Made by a program: the position numbers and the translations under genes | In this document: positions 12,343 through 24,472 of the stretch, in pieces | Layout of the letters: every line of letters starts with the position of its first letter | Position numbering within the stretch: position 1 is the stretch's first letter | The notes under the pieces: model-generated | What the model saw: the letters and a program-made list of their open reading frames with translations, nothing else | Told to the model about the DNA's origin: nothing | The model's database searches: none | Assembly (NCBI GenBank): GCA_037903355.1 | Contig: JBAJFE010000054.1 | Location: 62,001-126,000 of the forward strand | Source: Trichuris trichiura | Lineage: Eukaryota; Nematoda; Enoplea; Trichinellida; Trichuridae | Length of the DNA stretch: 64,000 nt | Direction: 5' to 3'

Positions 12343-13819
12343 AGAGCATTCAGTCTGAAAATTAGGAAAAATTCTGCGCATGGCATAACTGCTCCCCTTC
12401 AAAAATAGGGAGGCACCTCGTAACTGGTGCCATGTTTGCAGTGCTTAATTTGTTACAACATTTACACCTGCACAAGGATGTGTTTTCAGGAAGACTGTAA
12501 CGAACATTATTTTTCCATTTTTAAGAAAATAGGGAGTGGAGGAAGGCATTTGCCATTTTTGCAACTTGGAGAAATTCGACAACAAATGAGCAAAACAGTT
12601 TATTGCTGCCTCCCGCCTCTGCTGGAGCATCTTAAGTAGCGATGAGCACAGATGCAGCAATAGTGGCTCAGAAATAGGACTTCTTTTCATGCTATTCATG
12701 CTATTTGCAGGATTGAAAATTAATTTTAATACAAAACAACGTTAAAAACAACGTATTTTAATACAATACAAAACAACAACAACAACAAAATTAATACAAA
12801 CAACATTTGTATTAATTTTTGGCTTAGGCTTAAGCGACCTACAAAGACTGTTGGAGAAGCTTCAGTTAACGTAGAAAAGCAGCATGGAACAGTTGGTTGA
12901 GCAGGCTGACTGTACGCACTGTCGGTGGTTCTAATTTTCAGTTTGCATAGAAAAAGCACTACCAACCCTTCAGGGGTCTTAAGGCTACGTCTAGGCTTAG
13001 AGGGCCTATATAAACTGTAGCGGAGATCACGGCGAACAAGAGGCAACAATAAAAGGCACTTTAACATACAGGGATATTGTACGACAAGCAAGATACCTAG
13101 AAAACATCACTGGTAGGCACTATGGTGACTGTACAGTTCTAAGTTGCCCTTTTTGATCCACAACTTCGCTGAACAGACAGCGATTACAAGTCTGCAAGGC
13201 TGCAAGTGTCGCGATAAAAGCTATACTTGAATTACGCGGCATCCATAATGGGACTATAGTTAATGCTGTTACGCAGCCTGACCTCGACCACGAAACTACG
13301 TAATCCATTCGCGTGCGTCCACCCATCGGACACGAACGTTACAAGATTCAGAAAAAGTCCCGGACACAACTTGAAGAGCTGCTCCAACTCAAGATCGCCA
13401 GCACACTTTCAATTCGAATTGGAATGAATTGGCGGGCGCAGAATGTATTGCTGCCGTCCAAAGGATCAGGACACATTCAATGCAGACGAAGAAAGGAATA
13501 ACGAAGAGGAAACGGGCGCAATAAAATAAAATAGGAAACGATAAATAAAAGCAAAAAAATCAACAAGACATACTTGCCGGAGAAAGCCTGTAAATTTAGC
13601 GGCCCGCTTAAGAGACAAAGTTTAAAATGAATGATGTAAAAATAAAAAACGGATAATTGATGTTCTACCGTATCAAGTTTTCTGCCTGTATATGAGCGCA
13701 GTAACTAACTTGAGCATCCTTTAGTCTGCCCATGTACTTTAAAATACGTGAGCGTGTAACCAGCAGAACTGTCTTTGTCTGCGGTCTATCTTCTGCCTGT
13801 AAGTAGTAGTAGTCCAGAA
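12343..13819. other. intergenic, (CAA)n-rich stretch
   Basis: A short A/C-rich run with CAACAACAACAAC lies at about 12770-12790. No gene is supported on either strand. The promoter and 5' UTR of the gene starting at 13820 should lie at the right end. Confidence 0.4.
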
Positions 13820-16800
13820 ATGCAAGATGCTCCTGGTTTCACTGAAAAACGAAGACATTCAATGGGGGCGTCTTTACCAGGTATGAATGCGCTTCGTGAT
13901 GGCTTCTGCTTTTCACTGTTTTGATTTTTTTTCCTTTTTATTCTGCCTTGATACTTGCTGGCCTTGCAACTTTAGCTGTGGTTTTTGAAAATTTGCTCTT
14001 ACGTTCCCCGCGTGAGTATTTTTATCTCTGCATTCCTTTCAAGGGAGCTTGTCTTATGCTATTTTTTTCCACAGTTCAATCTCTTTTTGTAAATGTAACT
14101 TCTTGGTACGGGACTGTGTAGTTTCATGTCGGGTTTCTTTTACGGAAAGTTTGTCCCGTTGACAATATTTTTATTATTCCGGAGCTTTCGGGTCAAACGA
14201 GACCCGTCTTCAGCGGTATTAATATAATGCAATGAAGTAACGAAAATTCACGGTCCGTGAATAGTACCTGTGCTTTAGAAAGATAGTGCTAAGCTCAAGT
14301 TCTGTAAAAAGAAACTTTTTCAAATAAACTTGATTTTCCTACAGCATTTTAATGGTAAGCTGCAGTATGACAAATTCTTCTACAATATCTTTGAGAAATG
14401 GAGCGGGGAATAAATAATATGGAAAGATGAACAAAGCGAATTATACTGATGTGTGAGTTTTCAACTATCCAAACCCTCTCTGTTATAGATATTTCGAATA
14501 ATCGAGTTTCTAGTGTAATCCTATCCATGCTCACTAAGGAGAGCTGGTTTTTTCAAGGTTGAATTCATTTGATAAAAACTTTCCATTCTAGATTTGTCAA
14601 GAATTTCAAATGAGTCTTTCGATACTTTGGCGATCACGAATGTGGCACAACGCCCTCCCGGCTTGGAGAAGCAGGTTGAAACGTTCAAGCGACAAAACTT
14701 AAGCCTTCGAGTTGAAGTTTACTACTTAAAAACTCGTCTACGTGAAGCAGGAATAACAAGTGACTGCCCGGACCTGCGGGATTATCAGTTGGACCCAGCA
14801 GCGCTCAATGGAATTCCGCCCGTGAAAAATGCTGAATTTGGCTTGACGAGGCAGGTGTTCACTTTGCTGTCAGTTTGTTATAGCTCATTTTAAGAAAGGA
14901 ACTTGAGCAACTTGACATTACATACAAAGTAAGATGCGCAGCACTTCAACGAGAGCTGGAACAAGAAAGGTGTAAAAGTCAAGCGGCCATAAATTTGCGC
15001 CTGGTATGATTGGTTTCTTGCATGTACGTCCCTGCATACATTTCAGCATGTCGTTTAGAAGTGTCAGAAGCTTGAACAGGACAAGATTGCGCTGCTATCC
15101 TCTTTGGAAGAACTTAAAAAAGAAACTTCTTTGCTGAAAAATGCGTTGGCGGCAATGAATGAATCTAGCGAGATCGACAATGGTGCCATCAGTAATGTAA
15201 TGAATAAAAAAGACAGGTACGCTAAATCTGTTCCTCTATTGTGAGAATACGGAATAATTTTGAAAGTAACTTTTTGGTACGGGACCATAGGTTTTCATGC
15301 TTAAATTGTTTGTTTGGAGCTTGTCCCGTTAAAAAAAATACAAAAAACTTTAACGGTGGGCCGTAGGTTTCGGGTCGCGCGTGACCCGTACTCAGCGATA
15401 CTACAAATTAATGTAAATAGGGAGTGTGACATTGCCATTCAATCACTTTAACGGTTTCAAGTAAGTGTTTTAAAGTCATGTTTGTAAAGTTTTTCTGTGT
15501 TGTCAACCAACTGCGTCCACTGTTTCGTATACGTTTTACCAGCGTACCGCATGCATGTCATTTCCGTCTTCCCATATTTTGTTCCATTGTTCATTTCACC
15601 TTTGTTATATCCGTTTCCCATTTCTAGTTCAATATATGTTAATTCATTTTTCGTTTATCCCACTTTATTCCATGTAAATGTATCCATTTTTCTCTTATGC
15701 TTCCATATATGATGTTCTATGTATATAGTTACATTGTTTTATATATGTTACTCCATTTTTTCACTTTTTTAAATTATGTTCATGTATTTAATCAATTTAA
15801 TGAGCAACAGTTGGAGCGCGCGATAATGTTCGTCCATAGTTCACTTATTTCTGCTCCCTGATCGCGGCTGTGTGTCTCATTATGTCTGATATACAGGGCT
15901 TGAAACTGTAAATAGTCAAATTGCTCCACGCTTCTTTAAAAGATATGTAGATGGCATCTTCGAGGTTATAAAAAATGGAAAAGAAGAACAATTTCTACAC
16001 TTCCTAAACAGCATCCGCTCAAACGAAGTTGTTTTCACAGTGGAAAAAGAAGAAAATAAAATTCTTCCCTTTCTTGATGCTTTGATTATTCGTACAAACA
16101 AAGGGCTTAAAACCAGAGTTTACAGGTAGCCTACTTACACCGACCAATACCTCAGTTTCTCCTCGCATCACCCAGTTCGGTAATGCGTAAAATTATTTCT
16201 GGCATGGTTGACGAAACAATTAATTTATGCAATCCCGAATACCTTAAGCCAGAACTTAACTCTACTAGAAAGATCTACAAGAACGGTTATCCGAAATTTT
16301 TTACTGACCACGTGTTCAAATACAAACTTCGCAACCGCAAATTCCCAAAACCAAATACCTTGCACAATCTGTGCTTAGTTATTCCCTATGTTGTAGAATT
16401 AAGCGAAAAGATTGTTCGGCTAGACAGACAGTTAGTTTTTCGAGTCTTTTTCAATAGTTTCCACGATTTCCGGTCAATTCTTTGTATGGGTAAAACCAAC
16501 ATTTTAGCAAACAAAAAAAATAGGGCTAGTTTATGTAGTCGGATGTGCCTGTTCGGGAGTCTACGTTTGGGAAGCAGGCAATATTCTGGAATGTAGGTTC
16601 AATGAAAACATAAAAAAGCTAATAACGCAAAAGCTATTCTTAACAATAGTAGTACTCCAATCGCGCATCGCGGAAGACCGATGTTGGATCCACAAGTTAC
16701 CATGGAAAAAGCTGTACAAGCCTCCGCTGTGGCGGAACACGCGGCACAAGGCGACCAGCCTCTTCAACCAAAAGTTCTATGCTATAAAAATAATTTACGC

Positions 16801-19800
16801 TTAAGACAGATTAAAGAAGCTCTGTACATTAGACGTAAAGAGACATACAACCGCGATCAAGGAGCAGAAATAAGTGAACCATGGACGAACATTATCACGC
16901 GCTCCAACTGCTGCTCATTAAATTGGTAGAACACATGAACACATAAAACAATGGAACCATATAAGTGGAACATTATATATGAAAATTTAAGAGAAAAATG
17001 GATACATTTACATGGAACAAAGTGGGATAAACAAAAAACGAATTAACATATATGGAACAAAAAATGGAAAACGGATATAACAGATGTGAGACGAACAATG
17101 GAATAAAATATGGGAAAACGGAAATGACATGTATGCAGTACGGTGGTAAAACGTATACGTAACAGTGGACGCAGTTGGTTGACAACACAGAAAAACTTCA
17201 CTAACAAGACATTAAAACACTTGCTTGAAATCATTAAACCGATTAAATGGCGATGTTGCACTCCCTATTTACATTAATTTTTAGTACCGCTGAGGACGGG
17301 TCACGCGCGACTCGAAAGTTACGGCCCACCATTAAAATGTTTTGTATTTTTCAACGGGACAAGCTCTGTACAAACAGTCCAAACATAAACACGGAATAAT
17401 TTACATACGAAATTTGCAGGAGTGCCCTCCACCTGCCCTTACCTGAAATCCACCAGCAGAGTTTACTGAAAAAGAAACCGCAGGATAATTGTTTGCTAGA
17501 AGCGCAACCAGTGAAAATAACTGTGGAGGTATAACATTCCACAGAACTAATGAAGCTTAGCTGAATGTCTCCTGTAGGCATCAACCATGACGTCAACTAT
17601 TGCATCACCTGGAAATATTTCAAAAACTGACAACGTTGAAACACTGAAAGTTAGTTTTAAACATACCTGCATTATAAGCAGCTTTATCACTTTGTCAAGT
17701 AGGAAAGATGTTTGCTAGCGGAAAGCAGAGTTGAAGAGCTCCAATGCATGTTAAACCAGGTGCTTCCTGGATTGCTGCACAACGATCTTCCAGCGATCAG
17801 TGCTACCTCGGTATTGTCAAGTAAGGAAAAAGTCCAGGTGCGTGGTTTCTTTGCAGTATCCAAGCTTTGCTTTGAATGACATATTGTTTACAGTAAAAAA
17901 TACAGTAAGCGGTCGGTAAAGCGGTTAAAATTGTCAAAACTATTCACCCTTCCTTGCTGAAGCGTTTCAATGCCTGAGCAAGTAGTTTAGTCTAGCTTTC
18001 TAAGTATTAATGCAATTGCTTGAGAGCGGAGCAGAAGTTTTGTCCCACTGTTACGGTGATGTCCATTCATTTTTATTCCTCCTTGTTTATAAGCAGCATT
18101 CAGACTAAACGACATCAAACGGAAAGATATGTGGGCGTTGAAACTGCAGTAGGACTAAAAACCTTCCTGTACCCTTTAATGCGGAGGGGAGAAGGTGAAG
18201 GCAAACCGAAGGAAACCGCTTAAGCGTGCCTAATTAATGCACACCAACCGCGAGAAAACTGACTAGCGATAAACGGCGGCCGTCCACGTGTGCAGTTGGC
18301 GCTGGAACGCACTTGACATGTCAGAGATGATGCTTCATTAGAAAAGACAATTATAGGGAAACTTTGTAATTAATTTACAGAATTAACACTGGGATAAGCT
18401 TATAATGTTCTCATCCCGTGCTCAGCAAACGAATTACCGAGTTGGTAAAGTTATCAAATCTAACTAGCTGTTCACTGCCATTTCCTTCAGTTGCGCAAGT
18501 TGAAATTTAGTAAAGTTTTTGTTTGTGGACATATAACCAACGTACGAATTGAGCTACAGATCCAGTTTTTAAATAGGTTTTTTTATTTTGCTTGAAGCTA
18601 GCTTTTCGTTCTGATTGTAATGAAACGGTTCGTTTCTCGCACGAAGCAAATTCTTCGCTGCTAAAGAGCCTTCTTTATTGAAAACAATAGCAGTTTTCTT
18701 TCTTACTAAAAATTGAACTTGTTTTGATGGGCGAAAATAACAGGTTGTAGCGAAACACGACAAACCCATTTGAAAGGTACGGATTGAATCTAGGAAAAGT
18801 TAGGCATTAAGTTTTCGCTGAATTTTAATGTTGAAGAAATAACCAGTTTGTTTTATGAGCTCACTGCCGTTTATATTTTCTGAAATAATATCATACCTTT
18901 CAGGCGGATAGGTGCCATGTTTTCCCACACCTTGACATGAAATCTATCTCTTAACATGACCGGGGTTTATCATTCCAATTATTTTAAACGAAAGTCAAAT
19001 CGCCATCTTATAGTAGTGTTAACTCGTTTAGGCTTTATTCAGTTTTAGGGCTCCAATTCGAGCAAGGACAATAAGGATGCTGAATTATTGCCAACGGAAT
19101 GCAGAAAGTGCCGCAGATACGAGCGAGTGCTTGCTGCAATCAGAAAAAAGTTCGCTGGCAAACAGGAGATGCGTCAAGATGATAATAGGGCGAACCATAG
19201 CGAACATGATGAATCCGATCTCAACGCGGTTGATGACACCGTCCGTCGTTGGCTGCAGAAATCCTTGTGTGCTCAAGAGGATCGGGAGGCTTTCAAGAAA
19301 AAGTTCCTTTGTATTTACAGCGCTAATAGTCAGTTATGCAAACGAATGCAAGAGTCAGCATCTGTTCTTAAGGTATGAGCTGCGCGTTTTCTTAGAGCTT
19401 TAGGAAGACGACTTTAGGAGATCTGTGCGAAACTTGCAGACACGGGAGTAGATATCTCCGACCTGACAGAACTGCACCTTTTAAAAGACGAAATAATATC
19501 GAAATTGAACGCTACAGGTTCACTGATCACAGCTTTAGAAAGTAGAACAGCTGCTTGAATATAATGCAGATTGTAATCGTGCATTCGTCTCTTTCAGATT
19601 CAGTATCTCTAGCTATGCCCACCAACGACGATGAAGTGCCACGGTTGCAGGAATATTTAGTCCATATGCAGACCTTGCTAGAACAGCGTGATAGCCATAT
19701 AGAAACTTTAAAAAAGACGATAGAAAACAAGACTGAGTAGGCTATAAACTGATTTGTTTATCCTATTTAGTTTGTCATTTTAGGCTGATCGAATGTTTGA

Positions 19801-20845
19801 AACGTCGTTTGGACGAAGTTGAAGCAACCAATTTTATAGATGTAACAAAGATCAATTGTTTATCATTGCTTTTTCTTTTCTTACGATTATACATGTGTTA
19901 CAGGCAGCGTATGTATGAAATGCCAACATTCTATAGAATGCGTGGCGTTTTTAGGCACAGTATGAAATGTCTATATTATTTTAGTATGTTGTACACTTTG
20001 CCTAGGTATTCTATACAACACCAAATAATATTTAGGCGAAGTGTGAATAGCATCTTTGGCGGTCAAGAGTTTTATGGTCACCTATGACCCCGCAAACCAG
20101 CAATGACGACACCTACGGGACAGTGTGCTGTTTTCTCGCTGCGATGTAGCTGTGCTGTATTTACAGTTTGGCTTAGGCTGAGGCTAAGGCTAGAACACGA
20201 TAGCTGGCAAGGTTCTACGTCCAAAGTACCCAATTATTCTTACAGCCTTGTCGGTTATAATGTTGCGCCCTGGCGTAAGCCCAAGCCAAGATATATAAAA
20301 ATGCATAGCCAGCAAAACAGCGGAAGAACAACCCATTTCGTCCAGTAAATGTCACCACTGTAGACTTACTTTGACGCCCGAAAAGATTCGACTTAATACT
20401 TTGTCGGTTTGCCATTAGGCATCTTATAGAATGTCTTGGAAATGTGTAAAACATTATTTCATACGTTGTCTAACGATTTTAGGCATTCTGTGGAATGCCT
20501 GATTTCATACATTGCCTATAACTTGTGTATATATACACGGTGGAACCTCCAAAGTTGACTACCTTCCTAACTTGAACGAATTTTGACCAGTTGGTTTGTC
20601 CGCACGTTAATAAACGCAAGGACAAGCTCTATAGGTCGACCACTGTGATTGGTAAAAGTTGACTGCTTTAACCGTGTAGTGGTATATGGACGTAATGCTA
20701 GTTTGCTGCTCTCTGTAAGTTGACCAGTCTGTTGGGTTACGGAGGTACAACTATGTACAGTAGAACCTCCGAAGTTGACCACCTCTCTATGTCGACCACC
20801 TCCGTAAGTTGACTGAATTTTGACCACTTGGTTGATCCGCACGTT

Positions 20846-20886
<41 letters not shown>

Positions 20887-23027
20887 ATCGCTTCGTAACC
20901 TTATATATATATATATGTATATATGCTTAGTATTTTTACTAATCTTCAAAGATTATGCTCGAACGTTTTTAATTTGATAGAATTGTACAGTCAACTTACG
21001 AATATTCTAGAAAGATGCATTTCAAAATTGTTTAGACAGCGGTTTATTCATACAGAACAATTTTGACGGTTCTTTGATGGTCAAGAAGTGTATGCACTCA
21101 TTTAAATATTTTGAATTTTCAATGTTTTTTATGTGATAATAACGTTAAGGTTCCCCAACCAACGAATCATTGCTGCAATGACGCGGCCGTTCAATGCAAA
21201 ACGACTTTTGATGCCGAAACTTTCCAATGGCCAGCGTTTGTTCTGTCAATGTTCCCAGGGTTAGATGCCCTCACTGAGCAATTCATTTTCTTTCTTGACG
21301 TTCTGACGGACGTAATCGGAGGTGACTGCAGTGAAGATGATAAAGAACGTCTGATTCTTAACCTTTGCGAACACTTTCGTGAAAATCTGCTGCCTTACTT
21401 TCAAGCATTAGGTAATACCCATTTTAAATTCTTTGTGGAAAAGTACCGGTTCCTAATTTTAAGGAACAGGAGAAACTTCAGAAGTGACGCAAAACAATGG
21501 AAGTGAGAAAACGGAAAAAGAAAATGCAGATTCAAACTTAGTGCCTGTTTCTGAGGCGATAGTGGAGGACTCATTAGATAAAAAGAGGCTCTGTTTCTCT
21601 GAAACTGCTGGAACGACATCGCTGAACAGATCTTTGTCTCTGTTAAAAAGATCCCATCAACAATGCTGTTTGGCTCCAGATGTCATGTTTTCACTCTGCA
21701 AAGAGATCAGAACAGCGTTTCAGCTTCTTAATTGCATACAAAAGGTGATTTTATATAGAAAGTTGGTTGCTCCTTAAGTTTCGATTCATTTAGTCTCAAA
21801 GTGCAGCTGAGGTTAAGGAACATTTTCGTCAGCTAAAGATGACTATACAGCTTTGCATTGATGTTTCGCAGAAATTATTCTCCCACATGCAGAGTGCGGG
21901 AAAGGTAAGTTTATTCGTTCCTATAAAAATATTTCATGTTAATTAGAGACCTGACCTTTGTTGTTACAGGAAGAAATGACGATCATCGAAGAAGTTTGTT
22001 CTGCGAACATTACTGGTGGCGCTTTGTTTAGCGCTCAATTGCTTCAATCGAATTCGCATCTTGAAGTTGAGGAAATGTCGTTATCTAGACTTTGTCATCC
22101 AACCGACATAGCATCATCGAGTTCTCCGTTTATGTTAAATGCTTCAGCTGCAGGCCGCATTCAGCACTTACTAGCAAGTAATCAAAAGTGCAGTGAACAA
22201 ATGGAGGCTGCGGTAGACAAGATGAACCAAAATAATCGAGAAATGGAGATGGCAATTCTTAAAAGAAAAAGAATGTCAAAAGAGCTACAGTTGTTACGTG
22301 ACCGTGAAAGGCGATTGATTGAGGAAAATTGCAAAGCGAAGGACAAAATTGTTTTGCTCGAAAAGGAATTAGCATTTTTGAAACGGCAAGCCAATCACAA
22401 CGAAGTAGAAACCGTAGGAGCTCGTTCAAAGGGTGCATTTATGGTCAACGGACCAGACTCTTCTGCAGAGGTATTGTGTTTATTCTATCCTCGTATACTG
22501 GTTTTTCGTGCTCATTATTTTGTTTTTTGTATTGCTTCTTGTTTACAAGGAAGACATAATTCACTAGGTATTCCGTAGAACCCGCGAGTCGCTAAACCTT
22601 TAGAATATTTCTCTCTGCCAAACAGGCGGTAAATCACTGCAGCAGGTCGTTTTCTAGGTAAGAAACACTGTTAGGAAGCTTAGCACGACCATCAGTGATG
22701 GCAGCGAAGGAATTCTTTGTGTGGACAACAGCAGCAAGCCAGCGCGAAGCCAACCTGAAGTTGGTAAAGCGACAGAGATCCAGAAACAGGTTAGTAAAGT
22801 AATCAGTCGCAACAACCTTTGATTTAATCTTTTAGAACGCTAAGCTTCTAGCCGAAGTTGAGTTTTACAAACAGGAGCTGGCAAAAACGAAGGACGAACT
22901 AAACTTAACGTTGAAGAGCCTGCAAGAAGAGCAGGAGACTAAAACAGCCGCGGCGCGCGAAATCACTGAAGATATAAAAAGAACGGCTGACCTATTTCGT
23001 AAACTCAAACACAAACCCAAACACTAG
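13820..23027 (+). CDS. centrosomin/CDK5RAP2-like CM1-motif coiled-coil protein, 946 aa
   Basis: Fifteen exons close to one frame: 13820-13880, 14592-14854, 14899-15003, 15059-15216, 17708-17837, 19049-19372, 19418-19541, 19598-19736, 19784-19841, 21150-21411, 21464-21744, 21794-21904, 21970-22470, 22658-22789, 22836-23027. The phases agree at every junction and the total is 2841 nt (946 residues plus stop). Residues 44-73 (KQVETFKRQNLSLRVEVYYL and neighbours) align without gaps to the CM1 motif of centrosomin, CDK5RAP2 and myomegalin. In those proteins CM1 recruits or activates gamma-tubulin complexes at centrosomes. Exon 13 encodes a long charged coiled coil (about residues 755-815) and the last exon another. 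The protein is shorter than fly or human relatives. Function at the centrosome is inferred from CM1. Six internal introns are 44-56 nt. Introns 4 and 9 are swollen by transposons. The start is the first ATG of an exon whose donor phase fits, but more upstream exons are possible. Confidence 0.75.
14103..14216 (-). mobile_element. Penelope-like terminal repeat fragment
   Basis: The stretch from GGTACGGGACTG through TTGTCCCGTTGACAA to the ribozyme-like motif repeats the end sequence of the composite elements at 15258 and 42699. No coding sequence is attached, so it is a solitary terminal fragment. Confidence 0.5.
14179..14216 (-). ncRNA. hammerhead-ribozyme-like motif (best preserved copy)
   Basis: On the minus strand: CCG, then CTGAAGA, an extra C, stem II GGGTC/GACCC with a 6-nt loop, GAA, the self-complementary stem III AGCT, C as the cleavage-site base, then CGG. 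Stem I pairs CCG with CGG. All invariant core bases are present. It lies in intron 1 of the CM1 gene, antisense to it. Confidence 0.65.
15361..15399 (-). ncRNA. hammerhead-like motif, core damaged
   Basis: The minus strand reads CTGAGTA (G8 changed to T), stem II GGGTC/GACCC, GAAA and stem III ACCT. It is probably inactive. It is the left-arm partner of 17287-17324. Confidence 0.45.
15908..16930 (+). pseudogene. Penelope-like reverse transcriptase / GIY-YIG endonuclease relic
   Basis: Conceptual reading across several frames gives FFKRYVDGIFEVI near 15935 (the RT box normally reads YVDD; the second Asp is Gly). It then gives KILPFLDALI and TYTDQYLSF near 16060-16160, a spacing typical of Penelope-like RTs. 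Near 16535-16590 CACSGVYVWEAG resembles the GIY-YIG entry. The 16690-16920 tail (NLRLRQIKEALYIRRKETYN) matches the end of the endonuclease domain. Stops and frameshifts are numerous, so the copy is dead. Confidence 0.7.
17287..17324 (+). ncRNA. hammerhead-ribozyme-like motif
   Basis: CCG, CTGAGGA, extra C, stem II GGGTC/GACTC (one wobble pair), GAA, stem III AGTT, A, CGG. The core is intact and stem III is no longer self-complementary. It is in the right arm of the 15258 element. Confidence 0.55.
19900..20523. mobile_element. imperfect foldback element
   Basis: About 300-bp arms are recognisable as inverted copies: AGGCA..GTATGAAAT motifs near 19900 and 19955 recur inverted near 20455 and 20510, and GGCTTAGGCT near 20172 against AGCCCAAGCC near 20281. 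It lies in intron 9 of the CM1 gene. No transposase is encoded. Confidence 0.5.
20536..20849. repeat. direct repeat pair of a DNA-transposon-end-like sequence
   Basis: The phrases GTGGAACCTCCAAAGTTGAC (20542) and GTAGAACCTCCGAAGTTGAC (20761) each lead, after about 60-80 bp, to CCGCACGTTAATA. The repeated GTTGACCACCT-like units resemble termini of pogo/Tigger-type elements, which is a tentative assignment. No transposase is visible. Confidence 0.4.
20845..20922. repeat. (TA)n microsatellite
   Basis: Uninterrupted TA dinucleotides at about 20850-20881 and again at 20902-20915, in intron 9 of the CM1 gene, beginning right after the second CACGTTAATA. Confidence 0.9.
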
Positions 23028-23336
23028 TTTTCTGATTTTTGCAGTGAATTAATCTGATATTAATTAAGGTTAATTTCCCTATTCTAACCAAAGCGGAGTG
23101 GCGTTGGGGTTTTTTCTGTGATTAAATGAACTTCTTCGAAGAAGCCGTTCTGCATGGCGTTGATGAATCCCATTTCTCCTTAACGCGACATTCTGTACTA
23201 CTGCGTAGCTAGCAGCGAAAGCATTACAGTGGAATAAAGAAATTATGGACTTTTCGTAGCATCGTTAAGGAATCGCAGCAGACCACGTTTAACAGAAACT
23301 TGACTTCTTTGTTTATGTTCCTGTACTACGCTGGCT

Positions 23337-23515
23337 GCCGCTTCGGCATCTCTTATTGCTCACCGTACCTGCAGCACCCTGACTGTAACTGTTCTTTACT
23401 GTCGAGCTAACGCACTCCCGCTGTGTTTAGCGCCTCGTCTCTTTAATTGATGTCATCAGTTGCCAGTCGCCCTTTAAGTTAGAGTAAAACCAGAGTTTGG
23501 TTTCGTGACAGTTAT
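23337..23515 (+). repeat. interspersed repeat, inverted copy of 7028-7215
   Basis: It runs from GCTGCCGCTTCGGC to AACCAGAGTTTGGTTTCGTG and matches the reverse complement of 7028-7215. Identity is visible by eye over the whole length with small gaps. Confidence 0.6.
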
Positions 23516-24266
23516 GTTGCCCTGGAAAAATTTTGAACATGTGCGTTGCTTAATACGGCTAGCCTTTTACATCTACACGAGATGTTAAACGAAACATGAA
23601 ACCTTGCCAGATAAAATGGGATCTTGCAAAAGAATTGAGGATTAAAAGAAATGTCATGTAAAGCCCGAATAAGGTTAGGGTCACACTTAACTGTCGGCTA
23701 CTTTGTTTCTCTCATAATGCGCATCAGGTACTTAAGGAATGCCTGCCTTTCACCGTTCGAGCGTCGTCCATAAGGTTATTTTACGCTATACAGTGGCAGC
23801 AAAGACCTGTCATTTTCATTCTGACGAATTGATACGGCATAGTCAGTCTGTTGCTGTCTGTTCGTCTTCTTTTACGACTCTTTTGTTTTTGCTTTCAATC
23901 TCTTAGTCCATGTCTTTGGGTTTGCTACCATTACTCTGGCAGCGTTCGTTCATCTGTCACAGTTCATCAGAGTCAATCATCGGCTTTGCTCCACCTTTCA
24001 TGTGTTTTCAGTTTGCCAGTCCGCTACTGTTGGTTCTGTGGACTTAACCTGTCGCTGCTGGTTTATCCCGCTTGATTCAGCACATTTGGTTTGCTATCAT
24101 TCCGCGGCCTCACTCCCTTCTGCTTTGCCAAATTTATTTTCCTGAACCAAAGGAGATGAATCAAGAGCTTTCAAGCAAGGACAAAGGAGCTGAAAGAGAA
24201 AGCAAACCAAAGACAACTAAGAGGCAGCAGCAGATGAACAAGGTCGAATCAACTTCAGGGAAAAAA

Positions 24267-24316
24267 CTACAGAAACCTCTACCGCCGTTGCATAGCGGCG
24301 GTAGAAGTTTCTGTAG
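24267..24316. repeat. near-perfect 21-bp hairpin
   Basis: CTACAGAAAC..CCGCCG (24267-24287) pairs with CGGCGG..TTTCTGTAG (24296-24316) around an 8-nt loop with a single G-T wobble. It stands 31 bp left of the hAT element beginning at 24348. The origin is unknown. Confidence 0.75.
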
Positions 24317-24472
24317 TGGCTAAGTGGCTGAACAACATTGTCTACGTCAGTGTTCCTCAAGGTGAAGGCTACTTGCCCCCCCCCCCGTGCATGTTTCCGA
24401 GCGTCTGGGTCCCCTGATTCTGATTGGCTGAAATGGTTGCAACGCCAGAAGCTGAACTACAGCCGTAGAGAT

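Larger units (their letters stand above)
15258..17394 (+). mobile_element. Penelope-like retroelement composite with inverted terminal arms
   Basis: Arms of about 530 bp at 15258-15790 and 16925-17394 are inverted copies of each other. Each carries the GGGACAAGC-type end and a hammerhead-like motif (15361-15399 minus, 17287-17324 plus). Between them is a plus-strand reverse transcriptase and GIY-YIG relic. Terminal repeats in inverted orientation and hammerhead motifs in them are known features of Penelope-like elements. It inserted in intron 4 of the CM1 gene. Confidence 0.7.
23028..24339. other. intergenic, includes repeat 23337-23515
   Basis: An AATAAA near 23233 could be the polyadenylation signal of the CM1 gene. 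The rest shows no supported gene. The block 23337-23515 is the dispersed repeat described at 7028. Confidence 0.4.

Noticed and set aside
15497..17188. Two mirrored open frames rich in Phe, Tyr and Val (15497-15712 plus, 16973-17188 minus)
   Set aside because: They are the two inverted arms of the Penelope-like composite read outwards-in; composition reflects the T-rich arm, not a gene.
22658..22674. A 17-nt intron (GTAAG...GTTAG) with a 32-nt exon before it at 22626-22657
   Set aside because: It keeps the frame but is far below workable intron size. The same frame is obtained by one normal intron 22471-22657 with acceptor TTTTCTAG, so the simpler model was used.
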